Shown here: piece by piece, positions 1 through 8,473 of the stretch | Layout of the letters: the number at the start of each line of letters is the position of its first letter | Numbering within the stretch: the stretch's first letter is position 1 | Assembly: GCA_014361095.1 (NCBI GenBank) | Contig: JACIWF010000005.1 | Location: forward strand, 1 to 25,414 | Direction of reading: 5' to 3' | DNA: 25,414 nucleotides | Source of the DNA: Hadesarchaea archaeon | GTDB lineage: Archaea; Hadarchaeota; Hadarchaeia; Hadarchaeales; Hadarchaeaceae | Position numbers and translations under genes: made by a program | Notes under the pieces: model-generated | What the model saw: only the letters and a program-made list of their open reading frames with translations | The model's database searches: none | Told to the model about the DNA's origin: nothing

Positions 1-121
1 CTCCTGTTCTTCCACAGGAATTATCCGCACCCTCCCCCGATTTTTAACTCGGGTTTCTGCACGGATCCCCGTTGCCCGTAGGCTCCGGTTTGACCTCCTC
101 TGCGGGCTACCATCCCCGCCG
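1..121 (-). other. GC-rich block, candidate structured leader or ncRNA running off the window
   Basis: On the minus strand this block is G-rich and contrasts sharply with the AT-rich DNA at 131-279. A TATA-like element (141-151) lies about 26 bp upstream of position 121, the spacing expected for an archaeal start site there. Reading leftward, a hairpin (CCCGA, 8-nt loop, TCGGG; 36-53) sits directly before a GGGGGAGG stretch that abuts a GTG codon at 28-30. That GTG opens a frame reading MRIIPVEEQE to the window edge. From memory this resembles the start of archaeal molybdopterin-binding domain proteins, but ten residues are too few to name it. I looked for RNase P, SRP, 5S rRNA and tRNA signatures and found none. 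Either a structured 5' leader of a leftward gene or the 5' end of an ncRNA would fit. Confidence 0.3.
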
Positions 122-162
122 AGATAAAAGTAGAAGTTGTTTTTATTTAAGGATTTTTTGTA

Positions 163-182
163 AAATGGAGATATTTCCATTT
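163..182. promoter_or_regulatory. inverted repeat, possible operator
   Basis: A perfect inverted repeat AAATGGA-N6-TCCATTT lies in the AT-rich region between the leftward GC-rich block and the rightward TGS GTPase gene. The 20-bp size and A/T-rich centre suit a dimeric regulator, but no regulator can be assigned. The rest of 131-279 holds only A/T-rich promoter-like DNA; TATA candidates for the GTPase gene are around 221-227 and 239-248. Confidence 0.35.
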
Positions 183-279
183 CAGGAATTGGGCTCCTGG
201 CATTCAACCCGTAAAATTGGCTTAAAGCAGCTTTGGGCAAATTTTTTGTCCAAGTAAGCCCAGATTTTTACCGATTCTC

Positions 280-1431
280 TTGCCAGCCAATGTCACCCCC
301 GAATATAAGAAAGCGGAGGAGCGCTATCTCCAAGCTAGGACTCTGGAGGAAAGGATCAAGGCCACGGAGGAAATGATCCGCGTAGCGCCGAAGCATAAGG
401 GTTCAGAGAAGCTGTTGAGGACGCTTAAGCACCGTCTGGCAAAATTGCGGCTGGAGCTGGAGGAGAAGCGTGAGAAAAAGGTCTGCCGAGGCAGTGGGCC
501 TAGCTTTTCGGTTAAAAAAGAGGGAGCCGCGCAGGTGGCTCTGGTAGGCCTGCCAAACTCAGGAAAGTCGAAAATTCTGCAGGAACTTACTAGCGCCCGC
601 GTTGAGGTTGCCGATTATCCATTCACCACCAGATATCCTGTGCCCGGCATGATGCAGTTTGAGGATGTACAAATTCAGCTGGTCGAGGTACCCGCTATAG
701 TCGAAGGTTCAAGCTATGGTCGGGGCCTCGGCGCCCGTCCTCTTAGCGTCGCCCGGAACGCGGACGCCATTGCACTCGTCGTCGATGCTTCTGATGACCC
801 GGTCAAACAAATCCGGATCTTGCTTGGTGAATTGGATGCTGTGGGCGTCAAGCTGAATTGCAGGCCGCCAAAGGTCACCATCGAAAAACGTTCCAGTGGC
901 GGTATTGAAATAAAAGGAGCGAAACTGGTTGAGGGCGGGGAGATTGAGATAAAGCGAATTCTGCAGGAGCACCGCATCCATAATGCTTTTGTTGTGGTTG
1001 AGGAGCCAATTACTCCGGATGAATTTGAGGAGGCCCTTTCGGAATCAAATGTTTATCCCAAAGGGTTTATTCTGTTGAATAAGTTCGATGCCCCCGGCGC
1101 CGATGAAAAGCTGGAAAAAATTAAGCAAGAGTTCGGGGGCATGCTTGAAGTACTGCATACTGGTGAAAAGCTGGAAGATTTGAAGAGACGAATTTACCAG
1201 CAGCTCGACATGATACGTGTCTACACTAAGAAGCCAGACGAGAAACCTGCGGAACGACCTCTAGTTTTACCTCGAGGCTCAACAGTTCTGGATGTTGCCC
1301 GTTCAGTCCACAAGGATTTTGCCAAGGAGTTGAAGTTTGCTAAAGTTTGGGGATCGACCAAGTTTCCCGGGCAGCAGGTTACCAAAGACTACGTGCTTGA
1401 GGACAAGGACATAGTTGAATTGCATATCTGA
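280..1431 (+). CDS. DRG/Obg-related GTPase with C-terminal TGS domain
   Basis: A 383-residue GTP-binding protein of the archaeal DRG (developmentally regulated GTP-binding) group, which is linked to ribosomes and translation. Visible parts are a basic, helical N-terminal region (about 1-70), P-loop GLPNSGKS at 90-97, switch I YPFTT at 113-117, the DRG-type insert beginning RPPK near 195, NKFD at 267-270, and a TGS domain from about 326 to the end. The TTG start is chosen because MPANVTPEYK matches the usual MPxNVxPEY beginning of the family; no Shine-Dalgarno is evident, so the transcript may be leaderless. Oddly, the G3 motif, normally DxPG, reads EVPA (136-139), so the residue that contacts the gamma-phosphate is altered. 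Length is typical. The family assignment is firm; the precise cellular role is inferred. Confidence 0.9.
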   Translation: MPANVTPEYKKAEERYLQARTLEERIKATEEMIRVAPKHKGSEKLLRTLKHRLAKLRLELEEKREKKVCRGSGPSFSVKKEGAAQVALVGLPNSGKSKILQELTSARVEVADYPFTTRYPVPGMMQFEDVQIQLVEVPAIVEGSSYGRGLGARPLSVARNADAIALVVDASDDPVKQIRILLGELDAVGVKLNCRPPKVTIEKRSSGGIEIKGAKLVEGGEIEIKRILQEHRIHNAFVVVEEPITPDEFEEALSESNVYPKGFILLNKFDAPGADEKLEKIKQEFGGMLEVLHTGEKLEDLKRRIYQQLDMIRVYTKKPDEKPAERPLVLPRGSTVLDVARSVHKDFAKELKFAKVWGSTKFPGQQVTKDYVLEDKDIVELHI

Positions 1432-1455
1432 TCAGTGAGAAGATTTCATAAAAGG

Positions 1456-1464
1456 TTATATATA
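1456..1464 (+). promoter_or_regulatory. TATA box of the L10e gene
   Basis: TTATATATA preceded by a purine-rich BRE-like AAAGG (1451-1455). It predicts a transcription start near 1486, giving a leader of about 50 nt that includes the GGAG site at 1523-1526. Confidence 0.6.
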
Positions 1465-1536
1465 CGGTAACACAACTCTTGAAAGCAGCAAGTCTATTAA
1501 ATAGGAGAAAAATCATTGGGTTGGAGTGGTGTAAAA

Positions 1537-2055
1537 ATGCCATTGAGACCGGCCAGGTGCTATAAGCGGTTCAGCGGCCCAGCTTATACTAGACGTGAGT
1601 TCGTTAAGGGCGTCCCAGCCGTGCGAGTGACTTTCTTTGACATGGGTAATCCAAAGGGGGAATTTGATGTGGTGATGTCGTTGGTTCTGACAGAAGCCGG
1701 GCAGATAAGGCACAATAGCCTTGAGGCGGCAAGAGTTGCGGCCAATCGTTTGCTGGAGCAAGCTGCCGGCAAAGACAACTATCACTTAAAGATCAGGGTT
1801 TACCCCCACCAAGTCCTTCGTGAGAACCCGATTGTTATGGGTGCAGGTGCCGATCGCGTTTCTGACGGGATGAGAAGGGCCTTTGGAAAACCGATTGGTA
1901 CTGCCGCTCGAGTCAGCGTTGGACAGAAACTGATAACGGTGAGCTGTAAGAAGGAGTTCGCCAAGGCGGCCAAGGAGGCGCTACACAGGGCCAACTTGAA
2001 GATCCCCTTTAAGACCAAGATAATCGTTGAGAAAGGCCAAGAGTACCTTCAGTGA
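1537..2055 (+). CDS. rpl10e: 50S ribosomal protein L10e (uL16)
   Basis: The archaeal/eukaryotic form of uL16, a large-subunit protein at the central protuberance near the peptidyl-transferase centre and A-site tRNA. The product begins [10 protein letters not shown] and continues with the family-typical [11 protein letters not shown] segment, a conserved [11 protein letters not shown] stretch and [11 protein letters not shown]. Its 172 residues match the usual length. An in-frame TTG at 1516 would add seven residues, but the ATG at 1537 matches homologue N termini and has GGAG (1523-1526) upstream. It has its own strong TATA box at 1456-1464. It ends 4 bp before the stop of the convergent agmatinase gene, so the two transcripts must overlap or terminate within each other. 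Confidence 0.96.
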   Translation: MPLRPARCYKRFSGPAYTRREFVKGVPAVRVTFFDMGNPKGEFDVVMSLVLTEAGQIRHNSLEAARVAANRLLEQAAGKDNYHLKIRVYPHQVLRENPIVMGAGADRVSDGMRRAFGKPIGTAARVSVGQKLITVSCKKEFAKAAKEALHRANLKIPFKTKIIVEKGQEYLQ

Positions 2056-2059
2056 ATTT

Positions 2060-2938
2060 TCATTTTTTAGGTCCTAGCGCGGCAAGCAGCTCGTAGATTA
2101 TTCTCGCCGCGACGAAGGAAGTGGTTCCGTCGTCATGCGGTGGAACTAGCTCGACAACATCAAAACCCGATATATCCAGTTTGCCAAGTTCCCTTAGAAT
2201 CCGAAGAAGGTCGATTGTGGATAGGCCGCCCGGTTCTGGTGTTGAGACTCCCGGGGCAAAAGCAGGATCCAGAACATCAAGGTCAATTGAAAGATAAACT
2301 TTTGATTTTTTCGCAATTTCTTTTACATGAGAAACTATTACTGTAGGTTCTTCAATTATCTCTTCCACCGAATAGGCCAAAATTCCGGCCTTTTTGGCGA
2401 ATTCAGCCTCATCCTTTGAGCAGGATCTTACCCCGAGTTGTATTAGTCGATTGGCAGGTAGATGGTCAAGAACTCTGCGCATAACTGTAGCATGGCAGAG
2501 TTTATCACCCAAGTAGTCGTCACGCAGATCTCTGTGGGCGTCGAGGTGTATCACGATCACATCATCAAAAGGTTTTATGGCGAAGTAGGAAATCGTGTGC
2601 TCTCCACCCATAATCGCAGGAATCTTACCATCAGCTAAAATCTTTTTGACGGTGTTATTGATTCTAGCTCCAGTTATTGCCAGGTCGGCGGGTGTGACCA
2701 TTATGTCCCCAATGTCGGTGATGTTAATCTTTTCAAAGACGTCAACGCCAGCGGACATTACATAAGTCTCAAGGTTCGCCGATGCCTCCCTTATTTTAGC
2801 GGGTGCGAATCGGTATCCGGGCCGGTAGCTTGAAGTGGTATCCACCGGTGCGCCTAGGAAAACCACTTGGGATTTTTCGTAGGGGAAATCGAAACCGCCG
2901 AAGCCAGGTCTTATCGGAATCAGGTCTTCAAACGTCAT
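2060..2938 (-). CDS. speB: agmatinase (ureohydrolase family)
   Basis: Hydrolyses agmatine to putrescine and urea in polyamine synthesis. The binuclear manganese site of ureohydrolases is complete: GGEH (111-114), DAHRD (133-137) with D140, and SIDLDVLDP (217-225), followed by the family motif PEPGG (234-238). The 292-residue length is normal. Close relatives include arginase, guanidinobutyrase and formiminoglutamase; agmatinase is preferred because archaea usually make putrescine from arginine through agmatine. The ATG start has a GTGAT element a few bases upstream. The gene diverges from ppdK across an 86-bp gap with one usable TATA element, and converges on L10e. Confidence 0.9.
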   Translation of the reverse strand: MTFEDLIPIRPGFGGFDFPYEKSQVVFLGAPVDTTSSYRPGYRFAPAKIREASANLETYVMSAGVDVFEKINITDIGDIMVTPADLAITGARINNTVKKILADGKIPAIMGGEHTISYFAIKPFDDVIVIHLDAHRDLRDDYLGDKLCHATVMRRVLDHLPANRLIQLGVRSCSKDEAEFAKKAGILAYSVEEIIEEPTVIVSHVKEIAKKSKVYLSIDLDVLDPAFAPGVSTPEPGGLSTIDLLRILRELGKLDISGFDVVELVPPHDDGTTSFVAARIIYELLAALGPKK

Positions 2939-2984
2939 TTAGATCACGAACCCTCATACCTGCGTTTAACCTTATGGGGCAAAG

Positions 2985-2993
2985 ATTTTTAAG
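2985..2993. promoter_or_regulatory. TATA element usable in both directions (speB / ppdK)
   Basis: ATTTTTAAG on the plus strand reads CTTAAAAAT on the minus strand. A start site about 26 bp away would fall near 3015 for ppdK (leader about 10 nt) and near 2963 for the agmatinase gene (leader about 25 nt). It is the only good TATA-like element in the divergent gap. Confidence 0.5.
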
Positions 2994-3024
2994 TCTGGTA
3001 GCACGCTAAACCTCTTGGGATGAC

Positions 3025-5694
3025 ATGGCAAAAAGACTTTATTTCTTTGATGAAGGCGATGGCAACAACAAGAGGCTGTTGGGAGGTAAAGGAGCGGGAT
3101 TGTGCACGATGGCCCAGCTGGGTCTGCCGGTTCCTCCTGGCTTTGTGATTACCACTGAAGTTTGCCAGCAATATTATGAAGCCGGTGGAAAGCTCCCCGA
3201 TGGGTTAATGGATGAAGTGATTATGGCGATGAAAAAACTCGAGAAAATAACAGGGAAAGGTTTTGGTGATCCGAAGAATCCACTGTTGGTTTCCGTTCGC
3301 TCCGGGTCCATGTATTCGATGCCCGGTATGATGGATACTATACTTAATCTCGGTTTGAACGATGAAACCGTTGAGGGTCTGGCCAAGCTCACGAACAATG
3401 AGAGATTCGCCTATGACGCTTATCGTCGTTTCATTCAGATGTTCGGGAAAATAGTCCTCGGTGTGGATGGTAGAAAGTTTGAGGAAATTTTTGAGGGAGA
3501 AAAAGAAAAGGTCGGAGCCAAGTTTGACACCGATCTCAATGCCAGCCACCTGAAGGAGATCGTTAGAAAGTTTAAAGAGTTGGTTAAAAAAGAAACCAAC
3601 CAAGATTTTCCCAGCGATCCGATCAAGCAACTTGAGCTGGCCATCAGAGCGGTCTTTGCATCCTGGCAAAACAAGCGCGCTGCCGAGTATCGGAGATTTT
3701 ACAAGATCCCTGATTATCTCGGAACCGCGGTTAATGTGGTGACGATGGTCTTTGGAAACATAGGTGAGGACTCCGGTACTGGCGTGGCCTTCACAAGGGA
3801 CCCATCAACTGGAGAGCGCAGACTTTTTGGTGAGTTCCTCTTTAACGCGCAGGGGGAGGATGTGGTCGCCGGCATAAGAACACCACTTAAGATAGATGAT
3901 TTGAATCGCAGGTATCCGGAGATCTACAAAAAGTTGGTTGAGATTGCAGAGAAGCTGGAGCGCCATTATCGGGACATGCAGGACATTGAATTCACCGTTG
4001 AGCGGGGCAAGCTTTACATGCTTCAGACGAGGGCCGGCAAAAGAACTGCTCAGGCCGCAGTGAAAATAGCGGTCGACATGGTGGTCGAGGGCCTGATCAA
4101 AAAGGAAGAGGCGCTTCTGCGCATCGAGCCCAGCCACATCGAGCAACTTTTGCACAAGCAGGTTGACCCTAAGGCGAAGGTCACCATTATCGCCAAGGGA
4201 TTGAACGCCAGCCCCGGGGCAGCGGTGGGCAAGGTAGTTTTCGATTCTGAGCGGGCCAAGGAGATGGGCGAGGCAGGCGAGAAGGTCATTCTCGTGCGCC
4301 CTGAGACCAGCCCTGATGATGTTGGCGGCATAATCGCTTCCCAGGGAGTTTTGACTTCGAGAGGTGGCGTCACCAGCCATGCGGCCGTGGTAACTAGGGG
4401 ATTGGGGAAGCCGGCAGTGGTTGGTTGTGAGGCCATAAAAATCGATACCGAGGCTCGATGTTTCGAAGCAAATGGAACGGTGGTTAAAGAGGGGGACCTG
4501 ATAACAATAAACGGGACCACTGGTGAGGTCATCTTAGGCGAGGCTCCGTTGATTGAGCCAAAGATGTCGCCCGAGCTTTTGGCCATCCTCTCCTTTGCTG
4601 ACGAGGTGAAGAAACTTCAAAATTGGGCAAATGCCGATTATCCAAGGGATGCTAAAAAGGCCAGAGAGCTGGGAGCCCAAGGAATAGGTCTCTGCCGCAC
4701 CGAACACATGTTTTTTGAGCGGGACAGGTTGCCGCTCGTGCATGAGATGATCTTGGCTAAGACCAAGGAGGAAAGAAGGAAGCCTCTTGAAAAACTCCTT
4801 GAAATCCAGAAGAATGACTTTAAGCAGATTCTTGAGGTCATGGATGGTTTACCTGTTATCATCAGATTGCTGGATCCACCGCTTCATGAATTTCTACCCA
4901 AATATGAAAAATTGCTGGAGGAAGTTATCGAACTCAGGCTGAAGGGCACTGATCCTGAAACACTCAAGAAAAAGGAAGAGCTGCTGAAAAGGGTCGAGGG
5001 CATGCGCGAGGCCAACCCCATGATGGGGCTCCGCGGCTGCAGGCTCGGCATAACTCACCCCGACATCAATGAGATGCAGGTGAGAGCAATCTTTGAGGCG
5101 GCCTGTGAGCTGAAGCGGGAGGGTAAAGATCCCAGGCCAGAGGTGATGATCCCACTGGTCGGCCACGTTAATGAGCTGAAGGTCATCAGGGAGCAGCTGG
5201 AGAAGGTTGCGCACGAAGTAATGCAGAAACATGGTGTAGATGTGAAATACAAGTTCGGCACGATGATTGAAGTACCTCGAGCCGCACTCACTGCCGATGA
5301 GATTGCAGAGTATGCTGAGTTTTTCTCCTTTGGGACAAACGATTTGACCCAGATGGTCTACGCCTATTCGAGGGATGACGCGGAAGGCAGATTCCTCTTC
5401 CAGTATGTGGAGCGCGGGATCCTTGAGGCTGATCCCTTCCAGAAGTTGGATCGAAAGGGCGTGGGGAAGCTCATGAAGATAGCGGTGGAGCTGGGCAGAA
5501 GCAAGAGACCAGACCTAGAGATAGGTATTTGTGGAGAGCATGGTGGTGACCCCTCATCAATAGAGTTTTGCCATGAGCTGGGTTTGAATTATGTTTCCTG
5601 TTCTCCATTTAGGATACCTGTGGCTAGACTGGCGGCCGCTCACGCTGCGATCAAATCAAAAGAGGCGGAAAAGCAAGCATACACCATAGCCTAA
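3025..5694 (+). CDS. ppdK: pyruvate, phosphate dikinase
   Basis: Interconverts pyruvate + ATP + phosphate with PEP + AMP + pyrophosphate. It serves gluconeogenesis or pyrophosphate-linked glycolysis in the cytoplasm. The order is an N-terminal ATP-grasp nucleotide-binding domain (to about 340), the swivelling phosphohistidine domain with GGVTSHAAVV and catalytic His452, and a C-terminal PEP/pyruvate TIM barrel with FGTNDLTQ and GICGEHGG (catalytic Cys836). The 889 residues match the usual length of about 880. Having His, Cys and the full PEP-binding barrel separates it from PEP synthase, which is shorter. ATG 3025 is preceded by a short leader with GGATGA. The gene stands alone between divergent speB and the acyl-CoA synthetase gene. 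Confidence 0.96.
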   Translation: MAKRLYFFDEGDGNNKRLLGGKGAGLCTMAQLGLPVPPGFVITTEVCQQYYEAGGKLPDGLMDEVIMAMKKLEKITGKGFGDPKNPLLVSVRSGSMYSMPGMMDTILNLGLNDETVEGLAKLTNNERFAYDAYRRFIQMFGKIVLGVDGRKFEEIFEGEKEKVGAKFDTDLNASHLKEIVRKFKELVKKETNQDFPSDPIKQLELAIRAVFASWQNKRAAEYRRFYKIPDYLGTAVNVVTMVFGNIGEDSGTGVAFTRDPSTGERRLFGEFLFNAQGEDVVAGIRTPLKIDDLNRRYPEIYKKLVEIAEKLERHYRDMQDIEFTVERGKLYMLQTRAGKRTAQAAVKIAVDMVVEGLIKKEEALLRIEPSHIEQLLHKQVDPKAKVTIIAKGLNASPGAAVGKVVFDSERAKEMGEAGEKVILVRPETSPDDVGGIIASQGVLTSRGGVTSHAAVVTRGLGKPAVVGCEAIKIDTEARCFEANGTVVKEGDLITINGTTGEVILGEAPLIEPKMSPELLAILSFADEVKKLQNWANADYPRDAKKARELGAQGIGLCRTEHMFFERDRLPLVHEMILAKTKEERRKPLEKLLEIQKNDFKQILEVMDGLPVIIRLLDPPLHEFLPKYEKLLEEVIELRLKGTDPETLKKKEELLKRVEGMREANPMMGLRGCRLGITHPDINEMQVRAIFEAACELKREGKDPRPEVMIPLVGHVNELKVIREQLEKVAHEVMQKHGVDVKYKFGTMIEVPRAALTADEIAEYAEFFSFGTNDLTQMVYAYSRDDAEGRFLFQYVERGILEADPFQKLDRKGVGKLMKIAVELGRSKRPDLEIGICGEHGGDPSSIEFCHELGLNYVSCSPFRIPVARLAAAHAAIKSKEAEKQAYTIA

Positions 5695-5760
5695 GATTCA
5701 TTTTAAATTAGGAGTTAGTTTTTAGCGTGATCTGAAGCGGAAATCTTAATTGTGTTTACA

Positions 5761-5769
5761 CTATAAATT
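5761..5769 (+). promoter_or_regulatory. TATA box of the acyl-CoA synthetase/GNAT gene
   Basis: CTATAAATT is centred about 26 bp before the ATG at 5791, so the mRNA is probably leaderless or nearly so; there is no Shine-Dalgarno at a usual distance. Confidence 0.5.
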
Positions 5770-5790
5770 CAACCCCAGCGATGGGTAGAA

Positions 5791-8469
5791 ATGGTGAGCC
5801 TAGTGGGTAAACTGGAGAATATGTTGAGCCCAAAGGTCGTGGCGTTGATTGGCGCTAGTGAAAAAGAGGGGACGATCGGTAACCAGATTATGAAAAATCT
5901 CCTTGCTGGGAAGGAGAAAAGAAAAGTTTACCCGGTAAATCCCACCTATCAAACCGTGTTGGGGTTAAAGTGCTTTCCGAGTATAACCCAGGTACCGGAA
6001 CATGTTGATTTGGCCGTGATCGCAATACCGGCCAAGAGTGTTCCCGCCGTTGTTGACGAGTGCGGAAGGTGCGGCGTTGATGGTATCGTTATCATCTCCT
6101 CCGGGTTCAGGGAGGCAGGGGAAGAGGGCGCGAAGCTGGAGCTGGAAATAAAGAAATTGCAGGAAAGATATGGTTTTAGGATTCTTGGCCCCAACTGCCT
6201 CGGATTCATCCGGCCTCATGATTCGATTAATGCCACTTTTTTGAGGAGCCAGCCAGAGCCGGGCGAGATAGCCTTCATCTCGCAGAGCGGAGCCTTGGGT
6301 TCCGCGATCTTGGATTGGGCGGTCAGCACCCACATTGGCTTCAGCATGTTTGCCTCGCTGGGCTCGATGCTCGACATTGATTTCGGCGATTTGATAGATT
6401 ATCTCGGAGAGGATCCGCACACGCGGAGCATAATAATCTACATGGAAGGGGTTGGTTCAGCCAGGAAGTTCATGAGCGCTGCCAGGGGATTCGCTCGAAC
6501 CAAGCCAATCATTATCCTCAAGCCCGGAAAGTATGCCGAGAGCGCCAAGGCAGTTAAATCGCACACGGGGGCGCTTGCCGGGAATTTTGAAATCTATCGA
6601 GCCGCGTTCAGAAGAGCCGGCGTTTTGAGAGTTGACGAGATCGAGGACCTTTTCAACTGCGCCAGCGTGCTGGATTCAAGGTACCTACCGGCCGGGCCGA
6701 ACATTGCCGTGATAACCAACGCCGGTGGTCCCGGGGTGATAGCGGCCGATGCCATAATAGACAATTTTGGAGAAATAGCTGACTTATCTGAAGAAACCAT
6801 AGCTGCCTTGAACAAAGTTTTGCCGCCGCAGTGGAGCAAGGGCAATCCTGTTGATATCCTTGGTGACGCCGATGTTGAGAGATATTGTAAGGCGTTGGAA
6901 GCTTGTCTTAACGATCCCAAAATAGATGGCATCGTGGTTCTCTATACTCCGCAGGGTGCTGCCAAATCCACTGATCTGGCCAAGAGAGTCGTCGAAATTG
7001 CCGAAAAGAAGATTAAGCCCATCCTTACTGTTTGGATGGGTGAAAATGAAGTTGAAGAAGCAAGGAGAATATTCTATCAAAATGACGTGCCCACCTATCC
7101 CACTCCGGAGAAGGCGATAAAGACCTACATGTACATGTACAAATACAAGCGCAATTTGGAACTACTTTATGAGACGCCTGAAGAACTTTCAGTCGACCTC
7201 TCCCCACCCAGGAGCCACCTGAAGCTCATCATCAGAAGAGCCGTTGCTGAAGGGAGGACCAATCTCACCCAAGCAGAAATTGACAAGTTTTTCGATGCCT
7301 ATCGGATTCCTAGACCAGAGGCCCATCTAGCGAAGAGCGAGGATGAAGCCGTTGCCGCCGCCTCTCATCTGGGCTATCCGGTTGTTCTGAAGATAGCATC
7401 TCCTGAGATAATTCATAAAACCGACGTTGGCGGCGTCGTCGTGGGGATAAATTCTGAGGAAAGTTTGAGGAGGAGTTACCGGGAGCTGCTGGAATCGGTT
7501 AAAAACGCCGCGCCTAAGGCAAGGATCGAAGGGGTCTACGTTCAAAAAATGAAGAAGTTCGACTATGAGTTGATTCTCGGCGCCAAAAAGGATAAGGACT
7601 TTGGTTCGGTGATTCTGTTCGGACAGGGAGGAATAGGTGTTGAGTTCTACCGTGACTTCTCGATAGCTCTGCCTCCATTGAACCAGACATTGGCCCGAAG
7701 GTTGATGGAGGAGACCAAAATTTACCGCGCCATTTCCCGCGGGATAAGGAACAAGCCTCCATTGGACATGAAGGCTCTGGAGGAGATTCTCGTCCGATTT
7801 TCCAACCTAATAGTCGACTTTCCCGAGTTCGCTGAGATCGATATTAACCCCCTCGCGGCTTCAAAGGATGAAATCACCGCCCTCGATGCCAGGGCCACCA
7901 TCGACGTCGAAGCGTTGAAACAGACCGATCCCTACGCACATCTATCAATTTTACCTTATCCCACGAAGTATGTTGTGCCCTGGAGATTGAAGGATGGGAC
8001 AGAGGTTCTTCTCAGACCGATCAGACCTGAAGATGAAAAGATCGAATATGAATTCATCAAAGGGCTTTCCGAGGAGACCAGCAGGTTCAGGTTTTTCAGG
8101 ATAATAAAGGAGCTGTCTCATGAAGATCTGGTGCGGTTCTGCAATATAGACTACGACAGAGAAATGGCGATAATCGCGGAGATCACCGAGGGAGGAGTGA
8201 AGAAGGAGATTGGGGTGGCTAGGCTGATCACCGAGCCAGGTAAGAAGCGCGGCGAGTTTGCGATTGTTCTGGCCGATAAATACCAAGGGAAGGGTCTGGG
8301 TACCAAGCTGATGGACATGCTCATCGAAATCGCCCAGGAGAAGGGGCTGGAGAGCATCTACGGTGTTATCATGCGTGGGAATAAGAAGATGATCCGGTTG
8401 GCGCAGAAGATGGGTTTCACCATTAGACCGTCGGAGGAGGGGTATATAGCCACTTTAAATCTCGTTTGA
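5791..8469 (+). CDS. ADP-forming acyl-CoA synthetase fused to a C-terminal GNAT acetyltransferase
   Basis: An 892-residue fusion. From the N terminus: a CoA-binding Rossmann domain (about 10-130), succinyl-CoA-ligase-like domains with VKSHTGALAG, an ATP-grasp beta-type domain (about 480-700; KIASPEIIHKTDVGGV), and a GNAT domain (about 725-892) with the acetyl-CoA loop YQGKGLG at 831-837. His258 lies where the phosphorylated histidine of ADP-forming acetyl-CoA synthetases sits. In bacterial Pat lysine acetyltransferases, which share this architecture, that histidine is lost. The protein could therefore make ATP from an acyl-CoA, acetylate proteins, or do both. The likely partner for acetylation is the AMP-forming Acs encoded at 22050-24041. 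The domain calls are firm; the balance of activities is inference. It ends 4 bp from the stop of a small convergent gene. Confidence 0.9.
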   Translation: MVSLVGKLENMLSPKVVALIGASEKEGTIGNQIMKNLLAGKEKRKVYPVNPTYQTVLGLKCFPSITQVPEHVDLAVIAIPAKSVPAVVDECGRCGVDGIVIISSGFREAGEEGAKLELEIKKLQERYGFRILGPNCLGFIRPHDSINATFLRSQPEPGEIAFISQSGALGSAILDWAVSTHIGFSMFASLGSMLDIDFGDLIDYLGEDPHTRSIIIYMEGVGSARKFMSAARGFARTKPIIILKPGKYAESAKAVKSHTGALAGNFEIYRAAFRRAGVLRVDEIEDLFNCASVLDSRYLPAGPNIAVITNAGGPGVIAADAIIDNFGEIADLSEETIAALNKVLPPQWSKGNPVDILGDADVERYCKALEACLNDPKIDGIVVLYTPQGAAKSTDLAKRVVEIAEKKIKPILTVWMGENEVEEARRIFYQNDVPTYPTPEKAIKTYMYMYKYKRNLELLYETPEELSVDLSPPRSHLKLIIRRAVAEGRTNLTQAEIDKFFDAYRIPRPEAHLAKSEDEAVAAASHLGYPVVLKIASPEIIHKTDVGGVVVGINSEESLRRSYRELLESVKNAAPKARIEGVYVQKMKKFDYELILGAKKDKDFGSVILFGQGGIGVEFYRDFSIALPPLNQTLARRLMEETKIYRAISRGIRNKPPLDMKALEEILVRFSNLIVDFPEFAEIDINPLAASKDEITALDARATIDVEALKQTDPYAHLSILPYPTKYVVPWRLKDGTEVLLRPIRPEDEKIEYEFIKGLSEETSRFRFFRIIKELSHEDLVRFCNIDYDREMAIIAEITEGGVKKEIGVARLITEPGKKRGEFAIVLADKYQGKGLGTKLMDMLIEIAQEKGLESIYGVIMRGNKKMIRLAQKMGFTIRPSEEGYIATLNLV

Positions 8470-8473
8470 GGTT

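Noticed and set aside
29..118. 30-codon minus-strand frame starting MVARRGGQTG
   Set aside because: It has no upstream Shine-Dalgarno, is glycine/arginine-rich only because the DNA is G-rich, and overlaps the better-supported GTG at 28-30 in another frame.
72..257. 61-codon plus-strand frame across the left intergenic region
   Set aside because: It spans the GC-rich block and the AT-rich promoter DNA, its composition changes midway, and no recognisable motif or start signal is present.
5965..6420. 151-codon antisense frame inside the synthetase/GNAT gene
   Set aside because: Shadow of a well-conserved gene; the real frame carries domain motifs throughout.
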